Assembly (NCBI GenBank): GCA_001643675.2
Contig: LSRY02000017.1
Location: 1,116,001-1,180,000 of the forward strand
Length of the DNA: 64,000 nucleotides
Direction of reading: 5' to 3'
DNA from: Monocercomonoides exilis
Taxonomy: Eukaryota; Preaxostyla; Oxymonadida; Polymastigidae
Part shown: positions 1-10,433 of the stretch, piece after piece
How positions within the stretch are numbered: position 1 is the first letter of the stretch
Layout: every line of letters starts with the position of its first letter
The notes under the pieces: model-generated
Databases searched by the model: none
Told to the model about the DNA's origin: nothing
The model's input: the letters and a program-made list of their open reading frames with translations, nothing else
Translations under genes and position numbers: made by a program

Positions 1-4
1 GAAA

Positions 5-334
5 ATGGCGAACATGGGAGCTGCGGAGCCAAAAGTATTGTTCAGGATATCTATGATCCTTCTTGTATTAGGGTTTCTGTTTTATTTAGGCTACACACTT
101 TTCCCTGAGCCAAGTTTGTATTTTTGTCTCAATTTATGAAATGTGCGTATCTGTAATTTTTCTTTTTCTTTTTAACCATTCGTTCAACATCAAGATCAAG
201 TTGTGAAAAATAATTCCCCAAAAAGCTAAGTTATTGGCATTTTTCAGTTTTCCAACGTATAAATAGCACTCCTTTTTCTAAGAGATTACAAATCTCTCTT
301 TATTTTAGTGGTGACATTCACTTTTTATATATGA
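5..334 (+). CDS. small single-pass membrane protein, 5' end possibly outside window (spliced, unrecognised)
   Basis: From an ATG at 5 an open frame encodes a short polar start followed by a strongly hydrophobic stretch (about residues 11-33, FRISMILLVLGFLFYLGY), so one transmembrane helix is likely. The frame is also open to the left edge, so the true start may lie upstream. The exon probably ends at 113 with a GTTTGT donor, the type used by other genes here. The best acceptor I see is the AG at 307-308, giving a short second exon that ends at a TGA at 332-334, 57 bases before the convergent NSA2 stop. An alternative acceptor at 246-247 would give a longer tail running antisense into NSA2. 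I do not recognise the family. The exon model is an inference from splice-site resemblance. Confidence 0.35.
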
Positions 335-391
335 TTGATGAAGTGATGAAGTGGAGGAAAAATAAAATTATTCTTAATATTTCTTTTCTCA

Positions 392-1714
392 CTACACAAT
401 TAAAACTGCATTCACGCAGCCATCATTTTCTGGATGATTTGTGATCTGCGCATATTTTCCTGGTCAATGTAAATAATATTAAGAGTAAAAATCAACAAAA
501 TTCGTCATTTTGTTATTTGAGAAAAAAATTGTAAAACAGAGATAAATTTCATCTTCATTTAAAAGATTCAAACCCCAAATGACTTTCCCAGATTGTGTAA
601 CAAGTGAAAGTTCACTGACGTTAACTTCAATAATTGTTCCTTTTGTAAGAATACCCAAAGAAGTGTACAATGGAGAAGAAGGGTTTTTCTTAACACCAAG
701 AATATCAAGTTGAAATGTCGTTTTAAGTTCTGGATGTGTAACGTTAGCTTTTTTGAACCTTAGTGCCATTGGACGAATAAAGCGTTCGTATTTAGGTGGT
801 TTTCTTGTGAAATCTTGACCAACAAATGTGGGCTTTGTAACAACACGTTTCCACATGCTCTCTATCAAAATACGTATATGCAATGACAAAAAATTAAAAA
901 AATTAAAAATTAACTGTTATATATTGATGTTTTAAAAGCAAACTTCTTCTTTTTCCTGTCTTTAAAACACGGAACATTTCCTGATCTGAAATTGCTTTTA
1001 CAGATTGGATTGGCATCGACCACTTTCCAGCCTTTTCTTTACGCAACTGTTTCAAAGTATTACTCAAAACTTTACTGCGAGTAACTTCTTCTCTATCCAA
1101 AAGATAAGCGGGAAGGGCTTCTTCGTTTGGAGGAGCAGAATGTTCAACTTGTTTTTCAGTTGTAACTTTAATTCTAAAGATTAAAAATATTGGCATAACG
1201 ATTTCTCAATTTAATAAATATTGTTCAAACTTTTTGCGCAGAGTTGCTTTTTCCTTATAACGTTTTTGATTATAAAGCTTCGCTCTGATCCCGTGAACAG
1301 TTTTTGCGAATTTTGCCTGCTTATGGATTTCACGAGCAGCTTTCTTTCGTCTATATGTTTAGATAACAAATGGAAATGATAGAAATGTGTTAGTATATAA
1401 TATTTCAACATTATTAAATCCAGAAAACTAAAAAGATCTAACTTTCTTTCCTCATGATCAAGACGCAGTCCTTTTCGTTTTTTGTGCAATTCATAATAAT
1501 CTCCTTGTGCCTATATGCATGTGCATATAAAATGATTAAAAAAACAATTTACATGATTATGAAAAACGCTAAGATACCATTTCTGTTGATCAAATTTACC
1601 GATATATAAATATCTTGAAATAATAAAACAAGATTTCTTCTTTGTTTCATAATTTTTAAAATAAATTTTTTTTAAAAATCGCATGCTGAGTTGAAAAATG
1701 AAAAGACTAACCAT
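392..1714 (-). CDS. NSA2: ribosome biogenesis protein NSA2 (eS8-like family), six exons
   Basis: NSA2 is a nucleolar assembly factor of the large ribosomal subunit that acts in 27S pre-rRNA processing in pre-60S particles. The exons, 5' to 3' on the minus strand, are 1714-1712, 1510-1443, 1350-1231, 1173-944, 861-574 and 459-392. Together they make 777 nt, exactly 258 codons plus TAG; human NSA2 is 260 aa. The N-terminal [10 protein letters not shown] and [17 protein letters not shown] segments, [18 protein letters not shown] in the middle, and [37 protein letters not shown] and [15 protein letters not shown] near the end all match the family. Donors are GTTAG or GTTTG. The first exon carries only the ATG; I chose it because it restores phase and the expected length, and it is the least certain part. 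The start lies 72 bases from the divergent membrane-protein start at 1787. Confidence 0.92.
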
Positions 1715-1786
1715 AAACAAAAATTTATATTTATTTGTCAAAAGCCAAAAGATTAAGATTAAAGACATAATTATCAATTGGCAATC

Positions 1787-2695
1787 ATGATGTATCTCAT
1801 ACAATTATTATTGTCGCCCCAAATGAAGATAACAGCCATCTATTTGTTATTGTTGTTGTTTTTCGGATTCTTTTCTCAAGTTATATGCTTTATTCATGAC
1901 TACATTTTATTTATGCCTGCTGAGTTTGCTTTTCATTTTTGTTTGCAAAAAAAATTATTCGTTTGATTATTTCAAAAAGCTGTTGTTATGACTATTTTTT
2001 TATATGGGAATTATTTACTGGACTTTTCAGTTCTCCAACCATTTACAAAGCATTTTTCATGGCTGTGCTTGTTTTATTTTCAGGAAGGGTGACGGAGCCT
2101 CAACTTGGAACGAAAAATTATCTGCTACATGTTGTATTTCTTGGAATTGTTTCGAATTATGCAATTGTGATGATTTCACTTTTTATATTATGGATTGGAA
2201 ACCCTACACTCTTGTTTGTATTGTTCTTTGTAATTATGTGTATCCTGCTTATTATGACTTTCATTTCAGATATACTGATTTTTCAGGCTCCTATTCAATT
2301 GCTTTTGGAACAATTGCATTTTTGGCAATTAAACACTCAGATCAGCCAATTTTTGAAGGAAAATCATTTTTACAAAAAGTAACTTATAATGTATGTTCAG
2401 TAGTTATTTTTTAAATCATATTTCGATTATTGTTATATAAATCTGCATATTTTTCATTAAACAGGACTTCTTTTTTATTTCACTGCTTTTGACTTTGCCT
2501 CTTTCGGTTCACGAAGAATTGTTCGTCGTTCCTATTTTTGCTTTTGTATCTCCTCTCGTTGTTGCTGTGCTTATTGCTATCTTTCCAGAACGATATAATC
2601 AGCCAAAAAATGTTTCTTTGTGGAGAATAATAAAATCTTCCTATCATTTTCCATCAGTTACTCATTTAAGATCATTTTTTCAAAATACAGAGTGA
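1787..2695 (+). CDS. TMEM115/DUF1751-like rhomboid-fold membrane protein, four exons
   Basis: Proposed exons are 1787-1923, 1980-2213, 2270-2390 and 2465-2695, totalling 723 nt (240 aa), with phase preserved at each junction. The donors are GTTTGC, GTTTGT and GTATGT. The protein is a multi-pass membrane protein. An EPQLGTKNYL segment fits the EP-x-WG-x-E/KF motif of the TMEM115/DUF1751 family, and a FSGSYSIAFGTIAFLAIKHSD segment fits the family's S/G-x-x-G-x-x-AGFLVAxKQ-x-x-P/SD region. Members of that family are rhomboid-like proteins of the Golgi or early secretory pathway without an obvious serine protease dyad, and none is visible here. The 3' end is uncertain: the last exon could be spliced further into 2696-2930, where another hydrophobic frame exists. 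UBAC2-like relatives are an alternative. The gene is divergent from NSA2 and shares a very short upstream region with it. Confidence 0.6.
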
Positions 2696-3002
2696 TTTGC
2701 ATTGTTGAAAGAATAATTGCGTTTTGTATTTTATTCATTTCAACTAAAATTTTATGGTTTGTTTTGCGACAGCGAATAATTATTCACATCATTATTTATT
2801 TGGGGAAAAATTAAACTTAGAAAGGAAAGTTGAAAAAACAAACAAACAAATTACATTAATTTTTAAATATGCAAATTTTTTAAAGACATCAAAGAATAAA
2901 CAACAACATACACTCAACAGAATTGATTATATTTAACATCACGCAATAAATCAATCCGCAAATGATTTGTAAGAAAATAACAAGCACAACAAATATTTTG
3001 TA
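2696..3002. other. intergenic or 3' region between convergent genes
   Basis: About 300 AT-rich bases lie between the end of the TMEM115-like gene and the stop of coaBC, which converge here. Overlapping short hydrophobic frames on the plus strand (to about 2936) may be an alternative 3' end of the membrane-protein gene. Nothing else is recognisable. Confidence 0.4.
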
Positions 3003-4298
3003 TTACCCTTCTTTCGATTTCGTTTTCTGTGAAAAAGTCAGTATATGGTCTATGATCTGCGATGCCACTTCAGACTTTGAGCATTTCTCAATTTTTTTAA
3101 TACCATCGTTCCAGATCATTGTGATTTCATTTTCATCGCTTCCAAACGTTAATTCTTTTTTAGACACGTCATTCGCACAAATCAAGTCCAGTTTTTTCTT
3201 TTCCAGCTTAATTCTCGCATATTCTTCAACACGCTCTGTTTCAGCTGCAAAGCCAACAACAAACGGCCGACGAGTTGTTAGAGAAGCCACACTCTTCACA
3301 ATATCAGGATTTTTAACAAGTCTCAATGTCATAATGTCATCCGCTATAACTTCAGAGGTTTGCGATGGTACCGATGAAGAAGATGTCTCGACTCCTTCAC
3401 TTTTCTTAATTTTTTGTGTAGAAACATGCTCAGGTCGGAAATCTGAAACTGCTGCACATGAAATAAATACATTAACGTCGTTATCTGTTTCAATAATTTT
3501 ATGAACTGCTTCGTGCATTTCCAGTGCTGTAACAACATCAATTCTTTTCACTCCAACAGGAGTCTCAAGCGTAACAGGACCAGAAATTAGTGTCACTTTT
3601 GCTCCCTTTGAGCGTGCAGCTGCTGCAAGCGCAAACCCCATTTTCCCTGAACTTCTATTACTTATGTATCTTACTGGATCAATCGCTTCTTGCGTTGGGC
3701 CTGCTGTTATCAAAATGTGAAATGGATTTAATTCCGAAATAGAATTAAAATAATTTTCCACATTCTTAACAAGTTCTCCTGGCTCAAGCATGCGTCCAAT
3801 GCCAATATCACCGCTTCCAAGACGTCCCTTCTCGGGTCCCCAAATTAAAATGTTTCTTTTTTTCAAAGTCAACAAGTTTTCTTGTGTTGCTGGCGCTCCA
3901 TACATTTGGAAATGCATGGATGGAGCTACAGCAATTTGCGATGGAGTCGCAAGGCACACGCAAGTCAATAGATCATCTCCCATTCCGCTTGCCAGACGAG
4001 CTAGAAAATCCGCTGTAGCAGGAGCAATAAGAATAATGTCAGCCCATTTTCCAAGTGCAATGTGTCCAATGGATCCCGGAGTTGATCTATCAAAAATGTT
4101 GTCTTCAACGGGGAAATGTGTAACAGCCTGCATTTGGCCTGAAGTTACCAGTTTCTCAGAGTTAGGAGTCATCACAGCTCTCACTTCTGCTCCAAGAGCT
4201 TCGAGCATTCGAGCAAGCTCTGGGCATTTTGAAGCAGCAAGTCCCGCTGTTATTCCCAAAACAATGTGTTTTCCTTTCAAGATATTCTTTTTATCCAT
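3003..4298 (-). CDS. coaBC: bifunctional phosphopantothenoylcysteine decarboxylase / phosphopantothenate-cysteine ligase
   Basis: This intronless 431-aa protein joins both middle steps of CoA synthesis: CTP-dependent joining of cysteine to 4'-phosphopantothenate (CoaB, C-terminal) and FMN-dependent decarboxylation to 4'-phosphopantetheine (CoaC, N-terminal). The CoaC part has the flavin-fold start (GITAGLAA, 15-22), active-site His79 in GHIALGKWAD and the PATAD loop (93-97). The CoaB part has GPTQEAIDPVR and ISNRSSGKMG (212-221), AAVSDFRPE (282-290), KIKK (296-299) and VGFAAET. Order and length match bacterial Dfp rather than the separate animal and plant enzymes. Two family-typical residues differ: the PxMNxxMW motif reads PSMHFQMY (126-133), and the Cys before GD in the GRM loop is Ser162. 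A Ser-rich insert lies at about 300-315. Fused enzymes are, to my knowledge, also reported in Entamoeba, so transfer from bacteria in an anaerobic protist lineage is plausible. Confidence 0.95.
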   Translation of the reverse strand: MDKKNILKGKHIVLGITAGLAASKCPELARMLEALGAEVRAVMTPNSEKLVTSGQMQAVTHFPVEDNIFDRSTPGSIGHIALGKWADIILIAPATADFLARLASGMGDDLLTCVCLATPSQIAVAPSMHFQMYGAPATQENLLTLKKRNILIWGPEKGRLGSGDIGIGRMLEPGELVKNVENYFNSISELNPFHILITAGPTQEAIDPVRYISNRSSGKMGFALAAAARSKGAKVTLISGPVTLETPVGVKRIDVVTALEMHEAVHKIIETDNDVNVFISCAAVSDFRPEHVSTQKIKKSEGVETSSSSVPSQTSEVIADDIMTLRLVKNPDIVKSVASLTTRRPFVVGFAAETERVEEYARIKLEKKKLDLICANDVSKKELTFGSDENEITMIWNDGIKKIEKCSKSEVASQIIDHILTFSQKTKSKEG

Positions 4299-5654
4299 AA
4301 CAGCAATTCTATTTTTCCCACAATTAATTTTTTTAAGAAAAAATCTTTGAAAAAATAGGATTTTTTATAAACACATTTCAGTTGAATGATTATTTTTTCT
4401 TAACAAATTGCATTTTCAACAAGACCTTTGTGACAGAACGACATTATTTTTTCTGCTTTATAAGTCGAACGACACTAGACCTATTTTTGTTAGAATCAAT
4501 AAATTCAAATATGTTAACTAATCCTTTGCGACAATTAAATTTTTTGTGAATTGAGTCGGTCGAATTTGCAAAAGAATGTCGACAAACTTCTAATTAACAA
4601 GAACAAATTGTTTTTTGATTATAAACTTTTTTCAGAAATAAATAATTGTCAATTATTCATTTTTTTTTATTTTAATATATATTCCTACATTTTTTCCTCC
4701 ATTGTTTTGATTGTTCTGATGTCTAATTAAATAAAGGGATGGATCAAAATGCTTTTCCTGAAATAGCTCCATCAGGCTTGGTTTGCACTCTGTTAATCAG
4801 TGGATAAACTGTGTGTTCTTTGTTAATCTGCAATCTTGATCAAAAATCGTCTTTGTCTTTCTATTTTCGTTTAATTATTCAAATAAGATATACTTATAAT
4901 TTTTTCTCTATTGTTCTGCACAATTGTTTTATCACAAGATAAATAAAGTAATTTTTTCAAATTTATCTTTGAAATTGGTTGAATAGTGTTTTTTAATCTT
5001 CAAATTTACAAATATGTTTATCTGAAAGTTTATCTTGATATAATTTCATTGAATTAAGTTTTGTTTAATGATTTTCTTATAATAATTGTTTCATTTCCAA
5101 ATATAATTGTATATTATTAACTTATTTTTTATCATTACAAGGATTTAGTCTAACTTAATTCTTGTTATTATATTTTTTTTACAAACAATAGAAACACTTT
5201 TCAAAAAATCAGTGAGCTTTCAGTTGCTGACTCCTTTTTCAAATTTCTGATATTCCAGAATAAGTAATATTAATAAAATGGTTTGAAAAGTCAATTGATT
5301 GTGAATTTCTCGTTCTTTGTAAAAGACAGAAATTTCGATCAAGCTTGGTAATGAAAAATTAAAACAAGAAGATATATATGTTGATTTGGGAAAGTGTAAA
5401 AAAAAATATATTGCATTGACTATGTCGTATGTGCTTCAAATTTTTTATTTGTTAACTGTTGGTTGAAAGAAGGCTTTTTTTTAAGATTTTAGGGTCAGAC
5501 AATATATAAGTTTTTGATCAAAAGAGTGGCGTCCAAAGCCGATTGTGTGGTAGCGATGGAGATGATGCTGGAAAAGTTTCAAAAGAGAAAGGAGGACAAA
5601 GTGGAAGAGAAAAATAATGAATGGATCGTAGAGAATATGTGAGAATAATGTTAA
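4299..5654. other. AT-rich gene-free stretch
   Basis: No credible gene is present in about 1.35 kb. The part near 4430-4590 holds several short GTCGA/GACGAC-type words in otherwise very AT-rich DNA. From about 5525 to 5640 the sequence becomes purine-rich and less AT-rich, like the coding DNA of the surface-protein family. It may be a more decayed upstream part of the pseudogene that follows, but I cannot align it by eye. Confidence 0.4.
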
Positions 5655-6503
5655 ATATTCAGAGACATCAGAACATCTGTTGAGTGAAATTTTCTCAACA
5701 GAAGATATTTTGGGGAATAACTCGGATTAGATCAAAGAATGGGTATTGGAAAAGGAAGAAGATGATGATGAAACAAGAAAGAGAACACCATCGCCATCTA
5801 TTTCATCCACTTCAACCACAGACACTTCAGACACAGATACAACTTTTGTTCGATCAGAGAGTCTGTGCCCCTCTACTTCATCGATGTCAAACTTGGTGGA
5901 TGCAATGGCATGTTCTTCGCCTCATGAGAAGCTGATTGTGGATCTGAGGGATTCGCTGTTCATGCTGCTGCATGGGTGGTACAAGAAGAAGGAGATGGCG
6001 ATTGGGACTGTGGAGGAGTGGATGGCGACAGGGGCGCAGATCCTGTTTTGGGTGGGGAATGTGGCGTTGCACTCGCTTGAAGACGAGGAAGATGAACTTC
6101 CCTCTTTGCCGAACCTGAGTCCGCACATTGTGCTGTTTTCAGAGCACATGGTGATCTGTATTGTACTCTACTCGGACTTCTCATCAGACTCAGATACCTC
6201 ATCTGCATCATCCACCTCCGCCATTGTCACATCTTCCTCTGATTGCTCAGCGTTCAACAAGAATGGAGAAACATACAGTTGCCTTCATCAGCATTTGAGG
6301 GAACAGACAATCAATTTGAGAGTTTGCGGTGGATGGCACCGGAGTTGCTGGAGGGGAGGAAGAAGCATTCAACAAAGAAGTCGGTTGTGTTTTCGATGGG
6401 GATGATGCTGCAGGAGTGTGTGGAGCTGGCAATCCCGTTTGGGGGTGTGAAACAGGTTGCTGGAGATACGATTCGGAGAAAAACCAAAGAAGATAGTAAC
6501 TGA
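5655..6503 (+). pseudogene. broken copy of the cytoplasmic kinase-like tail of the giant surface-protein family
   Basis: The reading frame starting near 5659 (SETSEHLLSE) matches the juxtamembrane and kinase-like tail of the two complete family members in this window (residues about 2270-2530 of the protein at 12943-20805). It continues through ETRKRTPSPSISSTST, SMSNLVDAMACSSPHEKL, ILFWVGNVALHSLE and LSPHIVLFSEHMVICIV. Damage is clear: an in-frame TAG at about 5728 sits where the intact copies have Lys after DSD, a frame change occurs near 6250-6290 (the SSAFEG, LRWMAPELL, KKSVVFSMGMM part continues in another frame), and the end is truncated soon after the IPFG motif. The ectodomain and membrane helix are missing. 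GC content is clearly higher than in the flanks, in keeping with former coding DNA. Confidence 0.88.
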
Positions 6504-7440
6504 TGAGCCGTTTCTTGAGATGGTTGCGAGATAACAGAGGGAACTGATATTTCAAAATAATGAACAACGTCAAAAAAGTTATGTCATTTTCAACAGTTAT
6601 CAAGAAGATTTACAATATTTTCTTTATTAATTTATTGTTATTGTTATTTATTATTAATTTGTATCAATAACAGTACACCTTTTATATTAACATGACATGT
6701 CCTGGTGAATTTTCTTTTTTGGTGAAATTATCGAGTTAGAGACATGTTTTCCAATCTTTCTTTTGAACTTGGAGAAGTTCTAATTTTTTTTAATTTTGCT
6801 TTCTGACATTAATTTTTATTCAATTGTTCTCACACATTGAAAACAATAATTGCACATATATATATACGTCAATAAACAATTGAAACATATTGCGAAGATA
6901 AATTCACAAAAATAACAAAACTGAATGAACAAATGTGTTCTTTGTTGCAAATAAACGTTCGTTTGATTTGGTGATATGAAAAAATACAATATCTCAGAAA
7001 ATACATGGCTCACAGCAATTATTATCAGTTTTAAAAATCACTTGTCATTCAGAAGAATGAAAAATGTTCGAATTCGAAACGAATGTTCCACGAACATTGT
7101 TGAACGCATCGATTTGGATGAATAGCAAGTGAAAGCTAAGAAGATTATTTAAATCAAATAAATAAATATATATTCAAGCATTCATTCACAATCTTCAGAT
7201 GATTCAATAAAAAAAATTAAGCATGCCTTGTTTTTGTAACTCATTTGTCTTCTTTTTTATTGCTTTATGCTTAAATTGATGTTAAATAAAAAAAGTCAAT
7301 ATAAAAACAATTAATAAGGAAAAAATTCCAAACATTGTTAAAAAAACTGCAATATTTTGAAGGCATTATTATCAGGTTTCACACATTTCTCAGAACTCAT
7401 CACTGAAAAGTGAAAGGATTGCTTTTGCTATCAAATCTTT
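6504..7440. other. AT-rich gene-free stretch
   Basis: About 0.9 kb of AT-rich DNA lies between the family pseudogene and the transposase relic. There is a short ATATATATA run near 6855 and a small GAAC-containing inverted motif near 7065-7105. I see no supported gene and could not find transposon ends here. Confidence 0.4.
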
Positions 7441-7458
7441 TATCTTAAAAAAGGTCCT

Positions 7459-10214
7459 TTATAAAAGAAGCAATGCGTTAAGTGTTTCTGGTGAAAACGA
7501 GTCCCTTCTGTCTCCAATAATTTGTCTTAAGCGAGAGAAAATTCTCTCACAAGATGCTTCGCTACAGGGAAACATTGTTAAAGAATAGCAAATATTGGCA
7601 AAAATTGTTGGAATAATTCCTTGCTTGCTGATTTCAGAATAGAAAACTTGAGAATTATAATGTTCCACGTGCAGAGAGTCGTCCAGAAAAATTGAAGAAA
7701 AGAATGCTTTGAGGCTCTCAATATAGCAAGAAGCTTTCAGACATGAAATTTTTAGAAGATAATCATTGAATGCTGACTTTAATCTGAGAAACCAATCCAT
7801 GCTGATTGTTTGTTGGATTTTGAATAGAGATTTCTTGATTTGTTCTGCTGACATTGTGCAATCAATGACTGAAAATTCATTTGCGCCAAGTTCTTCAACG
7901 TCTTTGTCATCTTCTGAAGTGTTTTCGACATTATCTGAGCATTTGTCTTCATCTTTTTTTGTTGAATTTTATTGCATGTCATGATCTTCAAGTTGTTATT
8001 GGTTTTTTCTTGTTTCGTAAAATGATGACTCTTGCTCACTTCTAACACAGAAAGGAGAATGAACCTCGATTTCATCATCAGCTGCATTATTTTCTGCTTG
8101 AATAATGCCTGCTTCATCGAAATCAATATCATAGAGGTTTTCATCTTCATTTGAAATTGCTTCTTTTTCAATAAGTGAATTTTCTGTCAAAAGAGTTAAT
8201 AAATGTAGTAAACTGTTGTTTGGTGTATAGATTGGTGAAGTCGATGATATGGAGTGCAAATCTTTTGGCAGCGGCTGAAATTGAACTTGTGTTTCAGTAA
8301 TTGCGTCTGCTATTTTATCTTTTTCTAGGCTTATAAATTGGAGAGCAGAATAAAAAGTCTCAACCGATAACGAAGAAGAGAATATTGGATGAGGAAATTT
8401 TGTTGGAAAATTAGTTTTTTCACTCTTTGAAAAAATGAAAGCGCATATTGTTTGTCTGTAAAAAATCCATTTTCGCTGTTCTTATCTTCCATTACATGAG
8501 AAAATGTTCGTAACTTTTTCTGTTGATTCTTTGTAAGCACAGAATTTGGGATTTCTTTTGAAGGACAAAGAAAGACAGAGTCACTTGGCTTAATATCTTT
8601 TGTGGATTGAATTGATGAACCGCAACGCATCCTTTGAATTTGAGTTTGATCTGAATCCTTTGAAAATGCAGATGAACATTTGAACAGCCTGTATTTTTCT
8701 TTCAATTTCATAAGTTCTGTTGAATAAAACTTTGAAAGCAAACCGTTTCTATATTCAAGAATACCAATTGGAGTTAAGGAATGAGCCAAAGCGATTTGAT
8801 CTCCTCGTTCTTTCCCTAAAAATGAATTGAACAGTTGGATAACAATAAAGCAAACTCCATATTGCCAATCGGGTGAAGAAAATTCCTCAAGATCTTGCAA
8901 CCATATGTATTGTGCAATGGATTTCAGAACATTGGGAAACACATCGCCAAGTTTTGTTTCATCGTTTTCAAAAAATAACTGCAGTTGTTTCAGAGGTGCA
9001 AGTAATAATTCACATCGGATCACATCATCAATTTTTTCTTTGGATAAAAAATTTGTAAATGACGCATTGTGAAGATTTTTTGTTATAAAACAACATATTT
9101 CGAAAAGACAAAGCCACCTCGTTTCTATGAAAGAGGGGCATTTCCGTAAAAACGGGTTCTTTGTTGATGATTTTCTTGTTAACTTTGAAAATGATGTAAT
9201 TTCTTCCTTTAATTGAACGAAAAATGAATAATCCTTTAAAAGGCGTATGACAATTAGATTGATTAAGTGGTTACAACAGTAAACAAATATCGGTGAAATT
9301 TTCTTCGGTGTTTCTTCGTCTGAGCACAACTTCGAATGATCTGCAAAGCTTTGAATTGCGAGTTTTTGTGGAAGCAAGCCGTCCGTGCAAAAACAGCGCA
9401 CTTCTCCTTTCAAATTCGAAACTTTTACAATAATATCACTAGCCAGATAGAAATAATCAGTGGTTGTGAAACATGCCTTTTCAATTTTCCAGAAAAATGG
9501 AGATGCCTTTGTCTGCAACGGAACAATTGTGATGACAGTGTATTTTTTTCCAGCAACTATCCCTCCGTCCATCATTACGGCAACCATTGAATTGAATATT
9601 TTTGAATTTCGTTCAGAAATTCTTTTCTTTCCTTCTTCTTGATTAAGTGCTGTCAGCTTTCTATATGTGAGAGAAGGAAATATGGTTGTAGGTGAAAGAG
9701 ATGGATTATGTTGAGATACAATAATTAATGAAGATATAAATTTATTAAATTCATTGGAGTAAGCAGAAAGAAAAGCAATGTTGCAATGACCAATTAAATG
9801 TAAATATTGCTCAACCAACGAATCAAATTGAAAATGAGTTGGAACAATTTTCTTTGCTGACGCTTCAGACAATCTTGAAGATGGATGAAACTTGAAATAT
9901 GGTAAAATTGTTGATGCAGTTGTCAATGCGCATCGATGATTCACAACTTTATCGCATCCTTTTCGTCCGGAGGTGGCACAATTGATTCCTTGTTTGCTTT
10001 TTGGACACAAGAAATAAATATGTCCATCTTTTTTAAGAGATCCATCTGTCTTGACAGGAGTATATGCCAGCCAAAGCTTTCCATTACATGTTTCAAAATG
10101 AATCTTTCCAATTTCTTCTCCAGTATTGTTTGGGTGTTTGTAGACTTGTTTTAAAGCAGAAAAATGCAAATTAATCTGAGTGATATTTAATAAGAAACAT
10201 ACAATTTCCGCCAT
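7459..10214 (-). pseudogene. hAT-superfamily transposase, broken
   Basis: The 5' part (10214 to about 8415, ~600 codons) shows the hAT/DUF659 catalytic layout: MMDGGI with a first acidic residue, CFCTDGLLPQK with the second, a CCNHLINLIV box equivalent to the CxxH-LNL motif, and ETRWLCLFE equivalent to the TRW motif. The 3' part (7854-7459) carries the classic dimerisation signature SEASCERIFSRLRQI followed by RDSFSPETLNALLLL. The two parts are out of frame. Shifting one base in the A-run at about 8415-8420 links them without a gap as far as a TAA near 7996, with a second TAA shortly after in the acidic linker. The copy is therefore inactive, or it contains sequencing errors in homopolymers. 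A small frame immediately upstream (10433-10233), in the same phase but behind a stop, could be lost N-terminal sequence. I could not identify terminal inverted repeats or an 8-bp target duplication. Confidence 0.85.
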
Positions 10215-10433
10215 TGGATGATTTTGTTCTTATTAATTCCACGAAAGTGCATTCATTGTTCTATAATTCCTCAACTTTTCTTTCAAACGCTTCAAGCTGC
10301 AAAGATGAATCATATTTAAAAAATAAATAATTACACATGCTGGGATAAAATGAGATTGCCAAACAATATTTTTCGCTGACATGCATTTTTGTAATTCAAT
10401 AGGCATTTCTTTGATAAAGTCATTTTTAGTCAT

